Shown: positions 54,001 to 60,200 of the stretch, piece after piece
Layout: each line of letters opens with the position of its first letter
Position numbering within the stretch: the first letter of the stretch is position 1
Assembly: GCA_013396655.1 (NCBI GenBank)
Contig: WBMV01000085.1
Span: forward strand, 806,001-870,000
Direction: 5' to 3'
Length of the DNA: 64,000 bases
Origin: Campylorhamphus procurvoides
Taxonomy: Eukaryota; Chordata; Aves; Passeriformes; Dendrocolaptidae
Notes under the pieces: generated by a model
Seen by the model: only the letters and a program-made list of their open reading frames with translations
What the model was told of the DNA's origin: nothing
Database searches by the model: none
Program-made: the position numbers and the translations under genes

Positions 54001-54262
54001 AGGTACCCTGACGGTAGGTATGTTTCCCAGTGCTTGTTCTGGTTCTGTAAAGCCGAGCTTTGATTTATGAATAGCTTAAATATAACTTGTCATTTGATGA
54101 GCATAATCAGCACTGGAATGAAGGTTCGGTTATTTGGGGGGTAAAACTCTTTTCTCCTCCCAGCCTTCAGGTTCTGATTAGCCGTTGTTGTTGTTTACAG
54201 GGAACATCTGGACCAGATCCCACCACAGTGTATGTTGATATGAGGGCACTGAGGCATGACAG
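2919..54262 (+). CDS. DIP2C: DIP2C, internal part of the gene: 22 constitutive coding exons (partial at both ends)
   Basis: The joined exons 2919-3042, 3673-3782, 5127-5229, 5599-5663, 7436-7529, 7645-7764, 8605-8719, 12659-12798, 14395-14531, 16757-16965, 17761-17875, 22184-22385, 24432-24541, 25338-25418, 29137-29260, 30862-30983, 32931-33042, 33169-33278, 35991-36121, 44566-44734, 45685-45855 and 54201-54262 form one open frame of 2,726 nt with every phase matched. The peptide is recognised as DIP2, with DIP2C-type residues ([39 protein letters not shown]) rather than the diverged DIP2A forms. Family knowledge: DIP2 proteins have an N-terminal DMAP1-binding region (upstream of this window) and two adenylate-forming, fatty acyl-AMP ligase-like domains. 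They are linked to lipid (diacylglycerol) homeostasis and, in animals, to neuronal development. The window starts inside the first domain and ends inside the second. DIP2B is the main alternative; the paralogue call comes from memory of the sequences, not from an alignment. Confidence 0.92.
3043..3672 (+). other. Intron 1
   Basis: A 630-bp intron with donor gtaatc and acceptor gtacctcag. No repeat or other element was recognised. The long frame running through the donor is simply read-through of exon 1. Confidence 0.85.
3673..3782 (+). CDS. DIP2C: DIP2C exon 2
   Basis: It encodes (G)WPKLLWFV to NDTAYIE. It enters in phase 1 (split Gly) and ends in phase 0 at GAG|gtgagt, a strong donor. It lies just before the A3-like loop of the first adenylation-like domain. 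Confidence 0.92.
3783..5126 (+). other. Intron 2
   Basis: A 1,344-bp AT-rich intron. No repeat, RNA gene or extra exon was recognised. The acceptor is gcttatttcttttag. Confidence 0.85.
5127..5229 (+). CDS. DIP2C: DIP2C exon 3 (degenerate A3 loop, domain 1)
   Basis: It encodes [16 protein letters not shown] to CGYTE plus one base of a split Ala. [12 protein letters not shown] sits where adenylate-forming enzymes carry the Ser/Thr/Gly-rich phosphate loop (A3, YTSGTTG.PKGV). In this first domain the STTG core is replaced by CKDGS, so normal ATP phosphate contacts are doubtful. Donor gtatgg. Confidence 0.92.
5230..5598 (+). other. Intron 3
   Basis: A 369-bp intron ending in ttgttggacag. Nothing else was seen in it. 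Confidence 0.85.
5599..5663 (+). CDS. DIP2C: DIP2C exon 4
   Basis: A 65-nt exon encoding (A)[14 protein letters not shown] to LWHGILT. It enters in phase 1, ends in phase 0 and has a perfect donor gtaagt. The [12 protein letters not shown] block is highly conserved among DIP2 proteins. Confidence 0.92.
5664..7435 (+). other. Intron 4
   Basis: A 1,772-bp intron with no recognised repeat or RNA gene. The acceptor tract is cttatttgatttcag. Confidence 0.85.
7436..7529 (+). CDS. DIP2C: DIP2C exon 5
   Basis: It encodes [15 protein letters not shown] to QKVCQYK plus one base of a split Ala. Acceptor ttcag|AGT, donor AAAG|gtaagg. This is part of the substrate-binding half of the first FAAL-like domain. 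Confidence 0.92.
7645..7764 (+). CDS. DIP2C: DIP2C exon 6
   Basis: It follows a 115-nt intron. It encodes (A)[12 protein letters not shown] to IVADGANP plus the T of a split Trp codon. Acceptor attgcag, donor CCAT|gtaagc. The [13 protein letters not shown] segment is a DIP2 signature corresponding to the core beta strand before the A4/A5 region of adenylating enzymes. Confidence 0.93.
7765..8604 (+). other. Intron 6
   Basis: An 840-bp AT-rich intron with a strong pyrimidine tract (ttgttttttttacctttatcccag). Nothing else was recognised. Confidence 0.85.
8605..8719 (+). CDS. DIP2C: DIP2C exon 7
   Basis: It encodes (W)[12 protein letters not shown] to LTVAIR plus AG of a split Arg. The donor is AAG|gtaccg, weaker than the other donors in this gene. 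The [15 protein letters not shown] block is conserved in DIP2 proteins. Confidence 0.92.
8720..12658 (+). other. Intron 7, with a CR1 fragment
   Basis: A 3.9-kb intron. It holds the CR1 fragment at about 9253-9630; the rest has no recognised element. The acceptor is acccatgcttgcag. Confidence 0.8.
9253..9630 (-). mobile_element. CR1 LINE 3' fragment
   Basis: On the + strand it starts with agaatcacacaattgtttagg and runs through CR1-typical blocks: ttggaaaagaccttttaagatc, ccctccagggatggtgactc, gggcagcctgttccaatgc, cttgtcctgttgcttgttat and ttctccaggctgaacaatcc. It lies on the minus strand with the 3' end at the left and is 5'-truncated. It is of a different subtype from the copy at 2.2 kb. The right end is approximate. 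Confidence 0.88.
12659..12798 (+). CDS. DIP2C: DIP2C exon 8
   Basis: It encodes (R)[12 protein letters not shown] to VGLVMPG plus one base of a split Ala, 140 nt. [15 protein letters not shown] and [10 protein letters not shown] are DIP2 core blocks. Donor GGAG|gtaaga. Confidence 0.93.
12799..14394 (+). other. Intron 8
   Basis: A 1,596-bp intron, AT-rich, with a small AT palindrome-like stretch near 14203-14231. No gene or repeat was recognised. Confidence 0.82.
14395..14531 (+). CDS. DIP2C: DIP2C exon 9
   Basis: It encodes (A)[13 protein letters not shown] to [26 protein letters not shown] aligns with the IGEIWV...GYW region of FAAL-like enzymes. The residues [14 protein letters not shown] favour DIP2C over DIP2A. 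The donor GAG|gtaagt is near-perfect. Confidence 0.93.
14532..16756 (+). other. Intron 9
   Basis: A 2.2-kb intron with no recognised element. The acceptor is tgtttctgttttccag. Confidence 0.82.
16757..16965 (+). CDS. DIP2C: DIP2C exon 10 (A7/A8 region, domain 1)
   Basis: The largest exon here, 209 nt. It encodes [14 protein letters not shown] to MKFVYRG plus AG of a split Arg. It carries FIRTGLLGF, the counterpart of the ribose-binding RTGD motif (A7) with Asp replaced by Leu, and [20 protein letters not shown], the A8 hinge between the large and small subdomains. The donor is AAG|gtttgg, a poor consensus match. Confidence 0.94.
16966..17760 (+). other. Intron 10
   Basis: A 795-bp intron with a weak donor (gtttgg) and a good acceptor (ctctccttctatag). 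Open frames near 17.0-17.4 kb on both strands show no recognisable family. Confidence 0.82.
17761..17875 (+). CDS. DIP2C: DIP2C exon 11
   Basis: It encodes (R)[12 protein letters not shown] to SRVLQ, entering in phase 2 and ending in phase 0 at CAG|gtaatg. [20 protein letters not shown] is a DIP2 block in the C-terminal subdomain of the first FAAL-like domain. Confidence 0.94.
17876..22183 (+). other. Intron 11 (may contain a 9-nt microexon)
   Basis: A 4.3-kb intron in phase 0. A candidate 9-nt microexon lies at 17945-17953. The stretch 19.35-20.4 kb has overlapping open frames on both strands and somewhat higher GC, but no family was recognised. The acceptor is gcattttttttcag. Confidence 0.78.
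17945..17953 (+). CDS. DIP2C: Candidate 9-nt microexon (encodes Ala-Pro-Lys)
   Basis: A pyrimidine-rich run (17902-17944) ends in cttccag. It is followed by GCCCCTAAG and then gtaactg, a usable donor. Both flanking exons meet in phase 0, so the nine bases would insert Ala-Pro-Lys between VLQ and AIDSIHQ without changing the frame. The intron before it would be only 69 nt. This could be chance; no transcript evidence is available from the sequence alone. Confidence 0.35.
22184..22385 (+). CDS. DIP2C: DIP2C exon 12 (end of domain 1, A10 region)
   Basis: It encodes [12 protein letters not shown] to KPRQKQP plus one base of a split Glu. The [10 protein letters not shown] stretch is where adenylating enzymes have the A10 motif (PKT..GKI). 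The catalytic Lys position is Gly here, as is typical for DIP2. The Cys-containing [16 protein letters not shown] follows. The donor CCAG|gtaaga is strong. Confidence 0.95.
22386..24431 (+). other. Intron 12
   Basis: A 2.0-kb intron. It has an A/C-rich low-complexity stretch at 24311-24372, about 60 nt before the acceptor (cttttattctag). Otherwise nothing was recognised. Confidence 0.82.
24311..24372. repeat. A-rich low-complexity tract
   Basis: Runs of A broken by C (caaaac and caaaaac units) over about 60 nt with no long non-A/C stretch. It could be a decayed poly(A)/CAAAA simple repeat. It lies close to the branch-point region of the following acceptor. Confidence 0.8.
24432..24541 (+). 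CDS. DIP2C: DIP2C exon 13 (inter-domain linker)
   Basis: It encodes (E)[14 protein letters not shown] to NDQARK. This is the linker joining the two FAAL-like domains; [17 protein letters not shown] is a DIP2 signature. It ends in phase 0 at AAG|gtaagc. Confidence 0.94.
24542..25337 (+). other. Intron 13
   Basis: A 796-bp AT-rich intron. The acceptor is ctgctttattgtag. No element was recognised. Confidence 0.83.
25338..25418 (+). CDS. DIP2C: DIP2C exon 14 (start of domain 2)
   Basis: An 81-nt, phase 0-0 exon encoding [12 protein letters not shown] to YTLLNCR. It opens the second adenylate-forming domain with the usual L...A...PD pattern of the family's N-terminus. Since its length is a multiple of three, skipping would keep the frame. 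Donor AGG|gtaagg. Confidence 0.94.
25419..29136 (+). other. Intron 14
   Basis: A 3.7-kb intron. It includes a (TG)n(TA)n microsatellite at 28046-28070 and a complementary tatatacacacaca run near 28389-28402. No mobile element was identified with confidence. Confidence 0.8.
28046..28070. repeat. (TG)n(TA)n microsatellite
   Basis: Four TG units run directly into about eight TA units. A shorter tatatacacacacatatatat run lies about 340 bp downstream in the complementary arrangement. Confidence 0.9.
29137..29260 (+). CDS. DIP2C: DIP2C exon 15
   Basis: It encodes [12 protein letters not shown] to VALVYPP plus one base of a split Gly. The [11 protein letters not shown] block is the A1-type strand (GD.V.L....) of adenylating enzymes, here in domain 2. 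Donor CCAG|gtaaag. Confidence 0.95.
29261..30861 (+). other. Intron 15
   Basis: A 1.6-kb intron with acceptor ttcctcgtgcag. Nothing was recognised. Confidence 0.83.
30862..30983 (+). CDS. DIP2C: DIP2C exon 16
   Basis: It encodes (G)[15 protein letters not shown] to VKMIVE. The [19 protein letters not shown] block is the A2 region of domain 2 and is very well conserved. It ends in phase 0 at GAG|gtgagc. The intron's own first six bases equal the first six bases of exon 17. Confidence 0.95.
30984..32930 (+). other. Intron 16
   Basis: A 1.95-kb AT-rich intron. It begins gtgagc and ends tttctccaatttctag, directly followed by another GTGAGC (the start of exon 17). Confidence 0.84.
32931..33042 (+). 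CDS. DIP2C: DIP2C exon 17 (starts with a donor-like GTGAGC)
   Basis: It encodes [12 protein letters not shown] to TWPPVLDT plus one base of a split Asp, 112 nt. Its first codons, GTG AGC CGC, read as a 5' splice site placed immediately after the acceptor. The exon contains a CpG cluster (32982-32999) and codes an AAAA run (gcggcggcagca). Skipping would shift the frame. Donor ACAG|gtgagt. Confidence 0.94.
33169..33278 (+). CDS. DIP2C: DIP2C exon 18 (A3 loop, domain 2)
   Basis: It follows a 126-nt intron. It encodes (D)[13 protein letters not shown] to GMLAGVK. The stretch [17 protein letters not shown] keeps the STTG...GVK pattern of the A3 phosphate loop, so domain 2 is closer to a working adenylating fold than domain 1. 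It ends in phase 0 at AAG|gtaggg. Confidence 0.95.
33279..35990 (+). other. Intron 18
   Basis: A 2.7-kb intron with acceptor ctgttgtctttcag. No repeat was recognised. Confidence 0.83.
35991..36121 (+). CDS. DIP2C: DIP2C exon 19
   Basis: It encodes [12 protein letters not shown] to FVLWCLC plus AG of a split Ser. [20 protein letters not shown] and [11 protein letters not shown] are hallmark DIP2 blocks. The ATG at its start is an internal Met, not a start codon: it directly continues GVK of exon 18. Donor CAG|gtgagg. Confidence 0.95.
39366..44005 (-). pseudogene. Possible decayed retroviral/glycoprotein-like coding remnant, family unknown
   Basis: Between 39.4 and 44.0 kb the minus strand carries a chain of open segments (for example 43769-44005, 43389-43586, 42372-42647, 41843-42214, 41605-41865, 40553-40834, 40347-40562) broken by stops and frame changes. 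Near 42.7 kb it reads Cys-Asn-His-Thr-Ser and further Cys/Pro-rich sequence of the kind seen in viral surface glycoproteins. No polymerase, no CKS17-type motif and no LTR pair was identified, and plus-strand open segments also occur, so this could be chance in a slightly GC-richer part of the intron. It is listed only as a lead and is non-functional in any case. Confidence 0.25.
42253..42354. repeat. Direct 32-bp duplication flanking an N
   Basis: The sequence ggggggaRaagtatttgtgttaagtgtaaatt occurs at 42253-42284 and again at 42323-42354, 70 bp apart, with one mismatch. The first copy ends directly at the undetermined base 42285. This may be a true local duplication or a consensus/assembly error. 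Confidence 0.85.
44566..44734 (+). CDS. DIP2C: DIP2C exon 20
   Basis: It encodes (S)[12 protein letters not shown] to SQTESLK, 169 nt, entering in phase 2 and ending in phase 0 at AAG|gtgagt. [19 protein letters not shown] is a DIP2 block in the substrate-pocket half of domain 2. Confidence 0.95.
44735..45684 (+). other. Intron 20
   Basis: A 950-bp intron with acceptor taacttatttttag. Nothing was recognised. Confidence 0.84.
45685..45855 (+). CDS. DIP2C: DIP2C exon 21
   Basis: A 171-nt, phase 0-0 exon encoding [12 protein letters not shown] to VNLAICLQ. The [19 protein letters not shown] block is typical of DIP2. The segment reads STSLGCRV, where related proteins as remembered have STSFGCRV or STTFGCRV. 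Donor CAG|gtaaga. Confidence 0.95.
47895..48215 (+). mobile_element. Avian ERVL-type LTR fragment (solo)
   Basis: It starts tgttcttggtctgcttggg and runs ggatggagttaatg, aacagcccatatgg, tgtggcttggatttgtgact, gaacagtgctgcacagcatc, aggctgggaggggacacagc, tgacccataccac. This is the familiar order of the abundant ERVL LTRs of birds, recognised from memory. No internal retroviral sequence adjoins it, so it is probably a solo LTR. The 3' part is diverged or truncated and the right boundary is approximate. Confidence 0.7.
52325..52470 (+). promoter_or_regulatory. Long polypyrimidine tract before the candidate microexon
   Basis: About 145 nt of almost unbroken C/T (for example ctttttttttctcccaccc and ttctttccttctctccctc), ending in ctgctgctatag. 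Such extended tracts typically bind PTB proteins, and UGC repeats just before the acceptor are the known SRRM4 (nSR100) element of neuronal microexons. Confidence 0.6.
52473..52502 (+). CDS. DIP2C: Candidate 30-nt in-frame microexon
   Basis: Acceptor ctgctgctatag at 52472; donor GAGCAG|gtaggg at 52503. The 30 nt are a multiple of three and open in phase 0, the phase of the exon 21/22 junction. They would insert [10 protein letters not shown] between AICLQ and GTSGPDP in domain 2. A second AG eight bases inside (cctcacag) would give a frameshifting 22-nt version. The upstream pyrimidine tract and TGC motifs match regulated neuronal microexons. It is not confirmed by transcripts here. Confidence 0.62.
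54201..54262 (+). CDS. DIP2C: DIP2C exon 22 of the window (last visible)
   Basis: A 62-nt exon encoding [12 protein letters not shown] to ALRHD plus AG of a split Arg. Acceptor ttgttgtttacag. The donor is CAG|gtcgga, a weak match after position +2. The conserved continuation (RLVERGSPHS...) is not in the window. GTSGPDP rather than GTAGPDP favours DIP2C. Confidence 0.93.
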
Positions 54263-57200
54263 GTCGGAACCACCTTTTTCTTTTTCTCTAATGCACACAA
54301 TTAACGGAGTTTCTAGCCAGAAAGCTACTTACAGCACACCTCATGGACCCTGGAAACCTTTGTCATTCTCATTTTGTGCTAACTCCTGTCAACAAGCATA
54401 GGCATTCTATGATGCTGTGCTAGTTGGTTAATTAATTTTGCCACTGATAAACTGAAGCATATGACATCACCACTGCAATGATTAACAAGATTCACTGCCT
54501 TTATTGCCATCAGGATTTCATGACACTTGTATTCAGGTGGTGAGCCCAAGCCAGTCCATTAGAGTTGGAGTCCTGTTGGTGGTCTTATCTTCACAGAGGT
54601 GTTTCTGCTGGGTTGGCAGCTCTTAGCCTGGGGGGAGACCACAGAGGGGGTTTGCTGCAGTTCTTACTGCTGCAGGACCTTGAGGGGATGGGTTATTGGC
54701 TTCAGCCACTGTGAGCAACCACATTCTGTATTTGAGGGTATTTTTCAGCTTCACCTCCAGTGTTAGATCTGTACATAAGAAGTGAGAACTAAAATTTACC
54801 ACTTAGGGATTGGAGGGAAACTTGAGATTTCAGGTGTAACTTTTAAAAATACCCATGCACATATATCTCAGTTTTCCAGTACTCTGGTCAAAATGATAGC
54901 AGGAGTCTCTTCATAAAAACTGTAACAAGCCAAAAAGTTTTCTATGAACTCTGGAAAAGGAGAACAGTTAATTAACAGTACTGGTTCCCTTTAAAAAATC
55001 ATTATACAAATAGGGCTTTTTTTCTGTTCTTTCATCCTTCTTGAAAGCTTAACAGAGAATTTGCTCCCCTTAGGTGAATACTGACTTTGTCTATATCAAA
55101 GTGGCTCACTCAGCTCTCAGAGTGCAAACCTCAGGGCACTGCAGACCCAAATTACCCTCTGGGTAGTTAAGTCAGATACACATACAGATATTTGCTTGTT
55201 GCATGTGGAGTTTGGCAGGTGGAAGAAAGAAGCTGCAAAATAGTTGACTCACCATTTCTTTATTCCTTTTGCACACAATGTTACCAATAATAATAATAAC
55301 ACTTATGTTTGATCTGTCCTTTGGGATTGCAACTGTCTGCATAACCCAGGCACAGAAAATTGGTGTTCCTGGCCCAGCAACTGCAGTCCATGGTCATACT
55401 CAACCCAGAAAGAAAAAAGCCTTTTCTATAGAAAGAGAACTTAACACTCACAGTTAGTTAAAATTATAAATAGTAAAAGTAAGTGTACATAAAGAGGAAT
55501 TTACTATTTATAACAATTGCATAAACCATGGGTGTACTATTTCCCTGCCTTAGTGTGTCATTGAGAAGTAGGCATCATTATCAAAATCAGACTTTGCAGT
55601 GTGTTAATTTATATTTAGTCACTAGTTCTACAGAACATAAAAGATGATTCTCATATTGTGGTAAAGTAGATTTTAACTTGATGGATTAAAGTTGTGCCTC
55701 ATTTACCCAATCCTGCAGAATTTAGAATTAGATTCATGGCTCATAAATTAGGGGAGAAAACAACTTTGACATAGTCTCTTCACACTTGCTGCTTCAAACC
55801 ATTTTAGTAGAACTGACTGTCCCTATTACTTAACAATAACTGAAAGACTGCAGTATACAACTGTGAGACCATGTACGAACAACCCACTGAGTCTTTGCAG
55901 ACCAGCCAGTCCCCCAACAATATGAAAAATTTACACTGTACACTTAATGTGAGAAAATGTTTTTCATAATTCATTTTTTAGAGTACGTTTTCCAAAGTTT
56001 GAAAAAGACTGAATGTAATTTTTTTTCTTTTCATGATAACACTTTCTAGTTGCTTCAAAAAACAGCTGTAGTTCATCTCTGAAATTATTCAAATCCTATT
56101 CACATCTATAAAAAGTAATAATTAGTTTGAATACAACTATTTCAAACTCATCTGATATTTGCACACTTCTCAGCTTAGGAAAATGTCATCTTTTTATAGG
56201 AGTTTAAATGAAAATACTTGTGCTATGTAAAATCTGTGTGGAGATCTCGGGGAGGTTGGTAAACCAAACAAGTTGTTTCCTCCCGGCTCTCCCTGGATTT
56301 GCATGATTTGCTTCTCGGGTCAGGGTGGAGCTTTTCAGACACCTTTTTGTGTGTGTCTCTGTGTTGTTTTGAGCTACCAGCCCACTGGTTTAGCTGCTGG
56401 GACTCTGGCCATGGCACTGGATTAACCTGGAGGTTCAGGACACTTGTACCAAGGGATGCAATCACTTGGTCAGTGGCTGCCATCTGTTCTGATACTGGAA
56501 AAAGGCTTGACTGCCTGGCTGTGAACATCTAGTGCAGTTCTAGATGCTACAGGTATTCCAGCAGGGTCTCCCATGGAGCTCGTGTTTTATTTTCTAGCCC
56601 TAATGAGATGTCCCAGGCAGCCGGTGCTGTCTCAAATGGCATTAGATACCTTTTTTTTGAAATTAAATAGCAAAAAAAGCAAGAATATACAACTCTGGCT
56701 TGCTCTTGGTGACAGGACACCAGTATTGTTGTACTTGGCGTCTTACTGGTTTTCTAAAAGGCAGAGTGTCCTCAGGATGGCCAAGAGTGAGCAAAGACAG
56801 GCAAGTCACGCATGGGCTTTGAATAAAAAAACCAGAAGACTCCTTATTTTGGATGATGTGCCCCTGTACTGCAGTGCCGTGCAGTTTAGAGAGGTTAACT
56901 CAGGTCCAAAGGCACGGGAGGTGCATTAGGTGGGCAGTGCTGGCACAGCAGCAGTGCTGGTTCCTGTCCTGCTGTGCCCACGGGCATCTGCTGCACGACT
57001 CCAGCCTTGAGCACCCTGTCAGGTCATTGCTCCATCTCTCTGCCTCTGGGAAAAGAGTTTTATTCTCCTGCCCCCCTCAAAGAAGAAAAATGAATAGGAT
57101 AAAGATATACATATTCTTGGCCTGCTGTCTGAAGCGCTGGTTTTCAGATCCTTCCGTCGTCATTTTAGGCCAGGCATGTTCTCCTCAGAAAGCCTTTCAA

Positions 57201-60200
57201 GTGGTTAAGCACAAGATACCTAAATATGCCAAAAGCTGAGAAGTGCTCGGAAGATAAAAAAGAGAGCACCTTTTCTCATCATACCAAAGCGCCCTATACT
57301 TGAAAGATGTTGGCTTTTATAACATTTGCAGCCTTTTGTACCGGTAAATATGTCAATTTAAAGCCAAAGCATCCATTTTATCCAGGTTCTTCTAAAATAA
57401 TATGCATGTGTTTATAAAATTAAAAATGTCCAGAAAATATATGTATCTGATGTTAGCATAAGCATTTCATAGCCTACTCATCCTTAACAACAGGTTAGTT
57501 CTTAGCAGAAAAATTATTTATTGGCAAAACAAACTAATTCATCAAACAGAATAGACCTCATGATTCTAAAATAAATCTTTGTTTCGCCAAGCAAAAACAT
57601 TTTTAATTGTTCTGCAGCAGATCAGCCTGGATTTTCAAATGTTTCAATATATTTGCCAATATCCTAAACCATATTTTTTTAAAATCATTCAAAGATGTTT
57701 TCAAAATGTTACAGTTTTAATCTGCCAATTTAGATTTTGAAATTACCTTGAATTTGAAGCTAAGCTGGTATGAGTAAGGAATCATGAAAAATTTTGAAAT
57801 ACTTTGACTGCTTTGAATTTTTTCTCAGATTTTTAACATAGGAATTTATCTTCCTGTGTATCTGTATCTTTCATATTTTAAATGTTGTATGGAGGACTTC
57901 CTCAGAAATTTTAAATAGTGAGCTGAAGGATCCATCTCATGATGACTGAGGCAGATTATTGATCTTCTCTTAAAGTTTAAATTTCATGCAAATCCTGTAA
58001 AGATAAACATCCCCTTGCATCTTAATATTCTCTTCTATAGCAAAATCTTATCCATAAAGAAAAAAAAAACAAAAAACACCACCATTCTGCCTTAAGTGGA
58101 GCAAGGAAAAATCTATTTTGATATCAGAGTTTATTTTAAAAGGACAAGAAAAATACCAAGATGTATTTGTGTTCAAGTTACTAATTTTTGAGTCTGGCTG
58201 TTATTAAATGTGTGCCTTGTGATATCCATATTCTCTCATTTAAATACTGCCCCTCTATCATTAGAACTATTATTTTAACCTGACTACCCTCTCTATTGAG
58301 CAAGCAGACTGTGCAGCTGTACAAATAGGTGTCTTCTCATGTGGTCACTGATGTCTTCTTGGATTGATGCAAATTAGTGTGTCTCTTTAAAAAAGTGACC
58401 TTGTATATATTTAATTCATTAGCAGACACAATTTCTTAGGAAGTCATTCGTACATTGTGCTAAGCCTAATTTTTTGTTTTGGATTTTGGGGGTATTCAGA
58501 CACCTCTGAATGTCCTTCATTGTCTTCCTGGCAAAGGTGATTTAAGAGGATGGAAATTCTGAACCTCATTCCCCAAGCAAAGAGGGAACACTTGTAGCAT
58601 TTCAAAGATATGAGAAAACAGTTACTTAGGATTTACTTTTATAGATTGCTTATACACTGAGCCCAGACTCAAATCCAGGCTCTGTCAAAAGCAATCGGTT
58701 AAAGCATTGGCTTCATTTTAATATATTCCAGTATTTCAGACTTCATGCAGGAGGAGAAAAATAGGCTTTTATTCTGGATGTCAATTGTTTATCCTTCTCC
58801 TTTGTATTTTACTGAAACTTTCATGTTGTGTATATATTGTTTTGGGTAATACCAAACAACAAAGCCACAGGAGCTTTGTTTTTTTCTTATTCTCAGACAC
58901 TTCATCCACCTTGAAAAATACTCTTATTACAGGGTTACCAGACAAAAGACCTACTTAGCTAAATTGTTGGCTAGGCTGTAGCCACAGCAGTGTTCTGTAG
59001 CACAGTCACGGCGTGGAGGAGAACCATTTTATAATCACATAGTAGGGAAAAGACATGGGGGAAAGTGTGTCAGAAGCAGACATACCAATGGCAAGTGACA
59101 GTAAAATAGTTACCTTCTGTGAAATTTTAATTGATTAATCATACTTGAAAGTCAATGGTAGCAAAAGAGGAACTTCAAAGAGTGTTCCTCTGATGCTGAG
59201 GAGCAGGGCTTTTCCAGCTCTTTTCCAGAGCTTTTACAGAGCCCAGTAGCAGGTTAAAGAAGATCACAGTCCTCAGTTATTCACTATGGGGGACCAAAGG
59301 GGTAGTTAAAATTTATTGTTGCACTCTTTGACACGCAGCCCCCTTTTCCCTTGCACAGAGATTTGGTAGGGAAAGGGTGTGGAGTATTTTGAGGTGTAAA
59401 GTGCTACATACCTAGTAAACTGTTCAAAATATAGACCTCCCATATCATCAGCCTCCAAATGATTTATAAGCAATAAGCTAATTTGGCAAATGGAATTGTC
59501 AAGTGCTACCTCCAGCAGTGCCCTTCTGGCCATCCTGAGCTTCAAAGTTCTCATATGGTGGCTCCAGTTCCAAGTTTCACACATGACCCGTGCTTTTTTT
59601 TGTGATTACCTGTTGCTTCTGCTCTTTGGGGTTTTTCAGTTACCACAGAAACAGTTTTTTTCATGGAAGTGAAAAGACTTCCACTCCTATGAAGTCAGTA
59701 GAAGTAACTCAGTTGAGAGGAGGAGGACCTGAGGTCTTTAAAATAAAACCCGAGTTCCTCAAAGATATAAATATGATAAGAAATGATGCAGTTTGGTTTG
59801 GAGGACCCTTTGTAGAAATGCCTGGCTTTTAGGCATTTTGCCATTAACTTGCTGAGTCTCATTTATGAGTTTAAGCTGTTTGTCATGGTACTGGCAAAAC
59901 CCTCCTTCGTGTTTTTGCTCAGGATAAGATATGGCCTTGGCATTTTAGCAGCATTTTGTTTTCTTTCTGCCATTCAAACACTGCTATCTCAAAAATCCCC
60001 TTGGCACAGTTTTGAATATATGGAAAACAAGTCTCCCAGAAAGAAAGGTTAATTTGGGCTGATAAGCATCATATGAACACTTTCAGTTCTGACTTAGAGA
60101 AGTCCTGGTCTCTCTAGAGTGGAGGAACAGTTCTTGCTGTCCCTGAGTGCGCTGGGAAATGAACCCAGGGACTTATTTGACCTCTGTGCACTGAATAGTC

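Larger units (their letters stand above)
45856..54200 (+). other. Intron 21, with ERVL LTR and candidate microexon
   Basis: An 8.3-kb phase-0 intron. It contains an ERVL-type LTR fragment (about 47895-48215), a long pyrimidine tract (52325-52470) and the 30-nt candidate microexon at 52473-52502. An agaatcacagaatg match near 50107 is too short to call CR1. Nothing else was recognised. Confidence 0.8.

Noticed and set aside
2919..54262. Assignment to DIP2A or DIP2B
   Set aside because: Several diagnostic blocks ([33 protein letters not shown]) fit DIP2C better; DIP2A diverges clearly at them.
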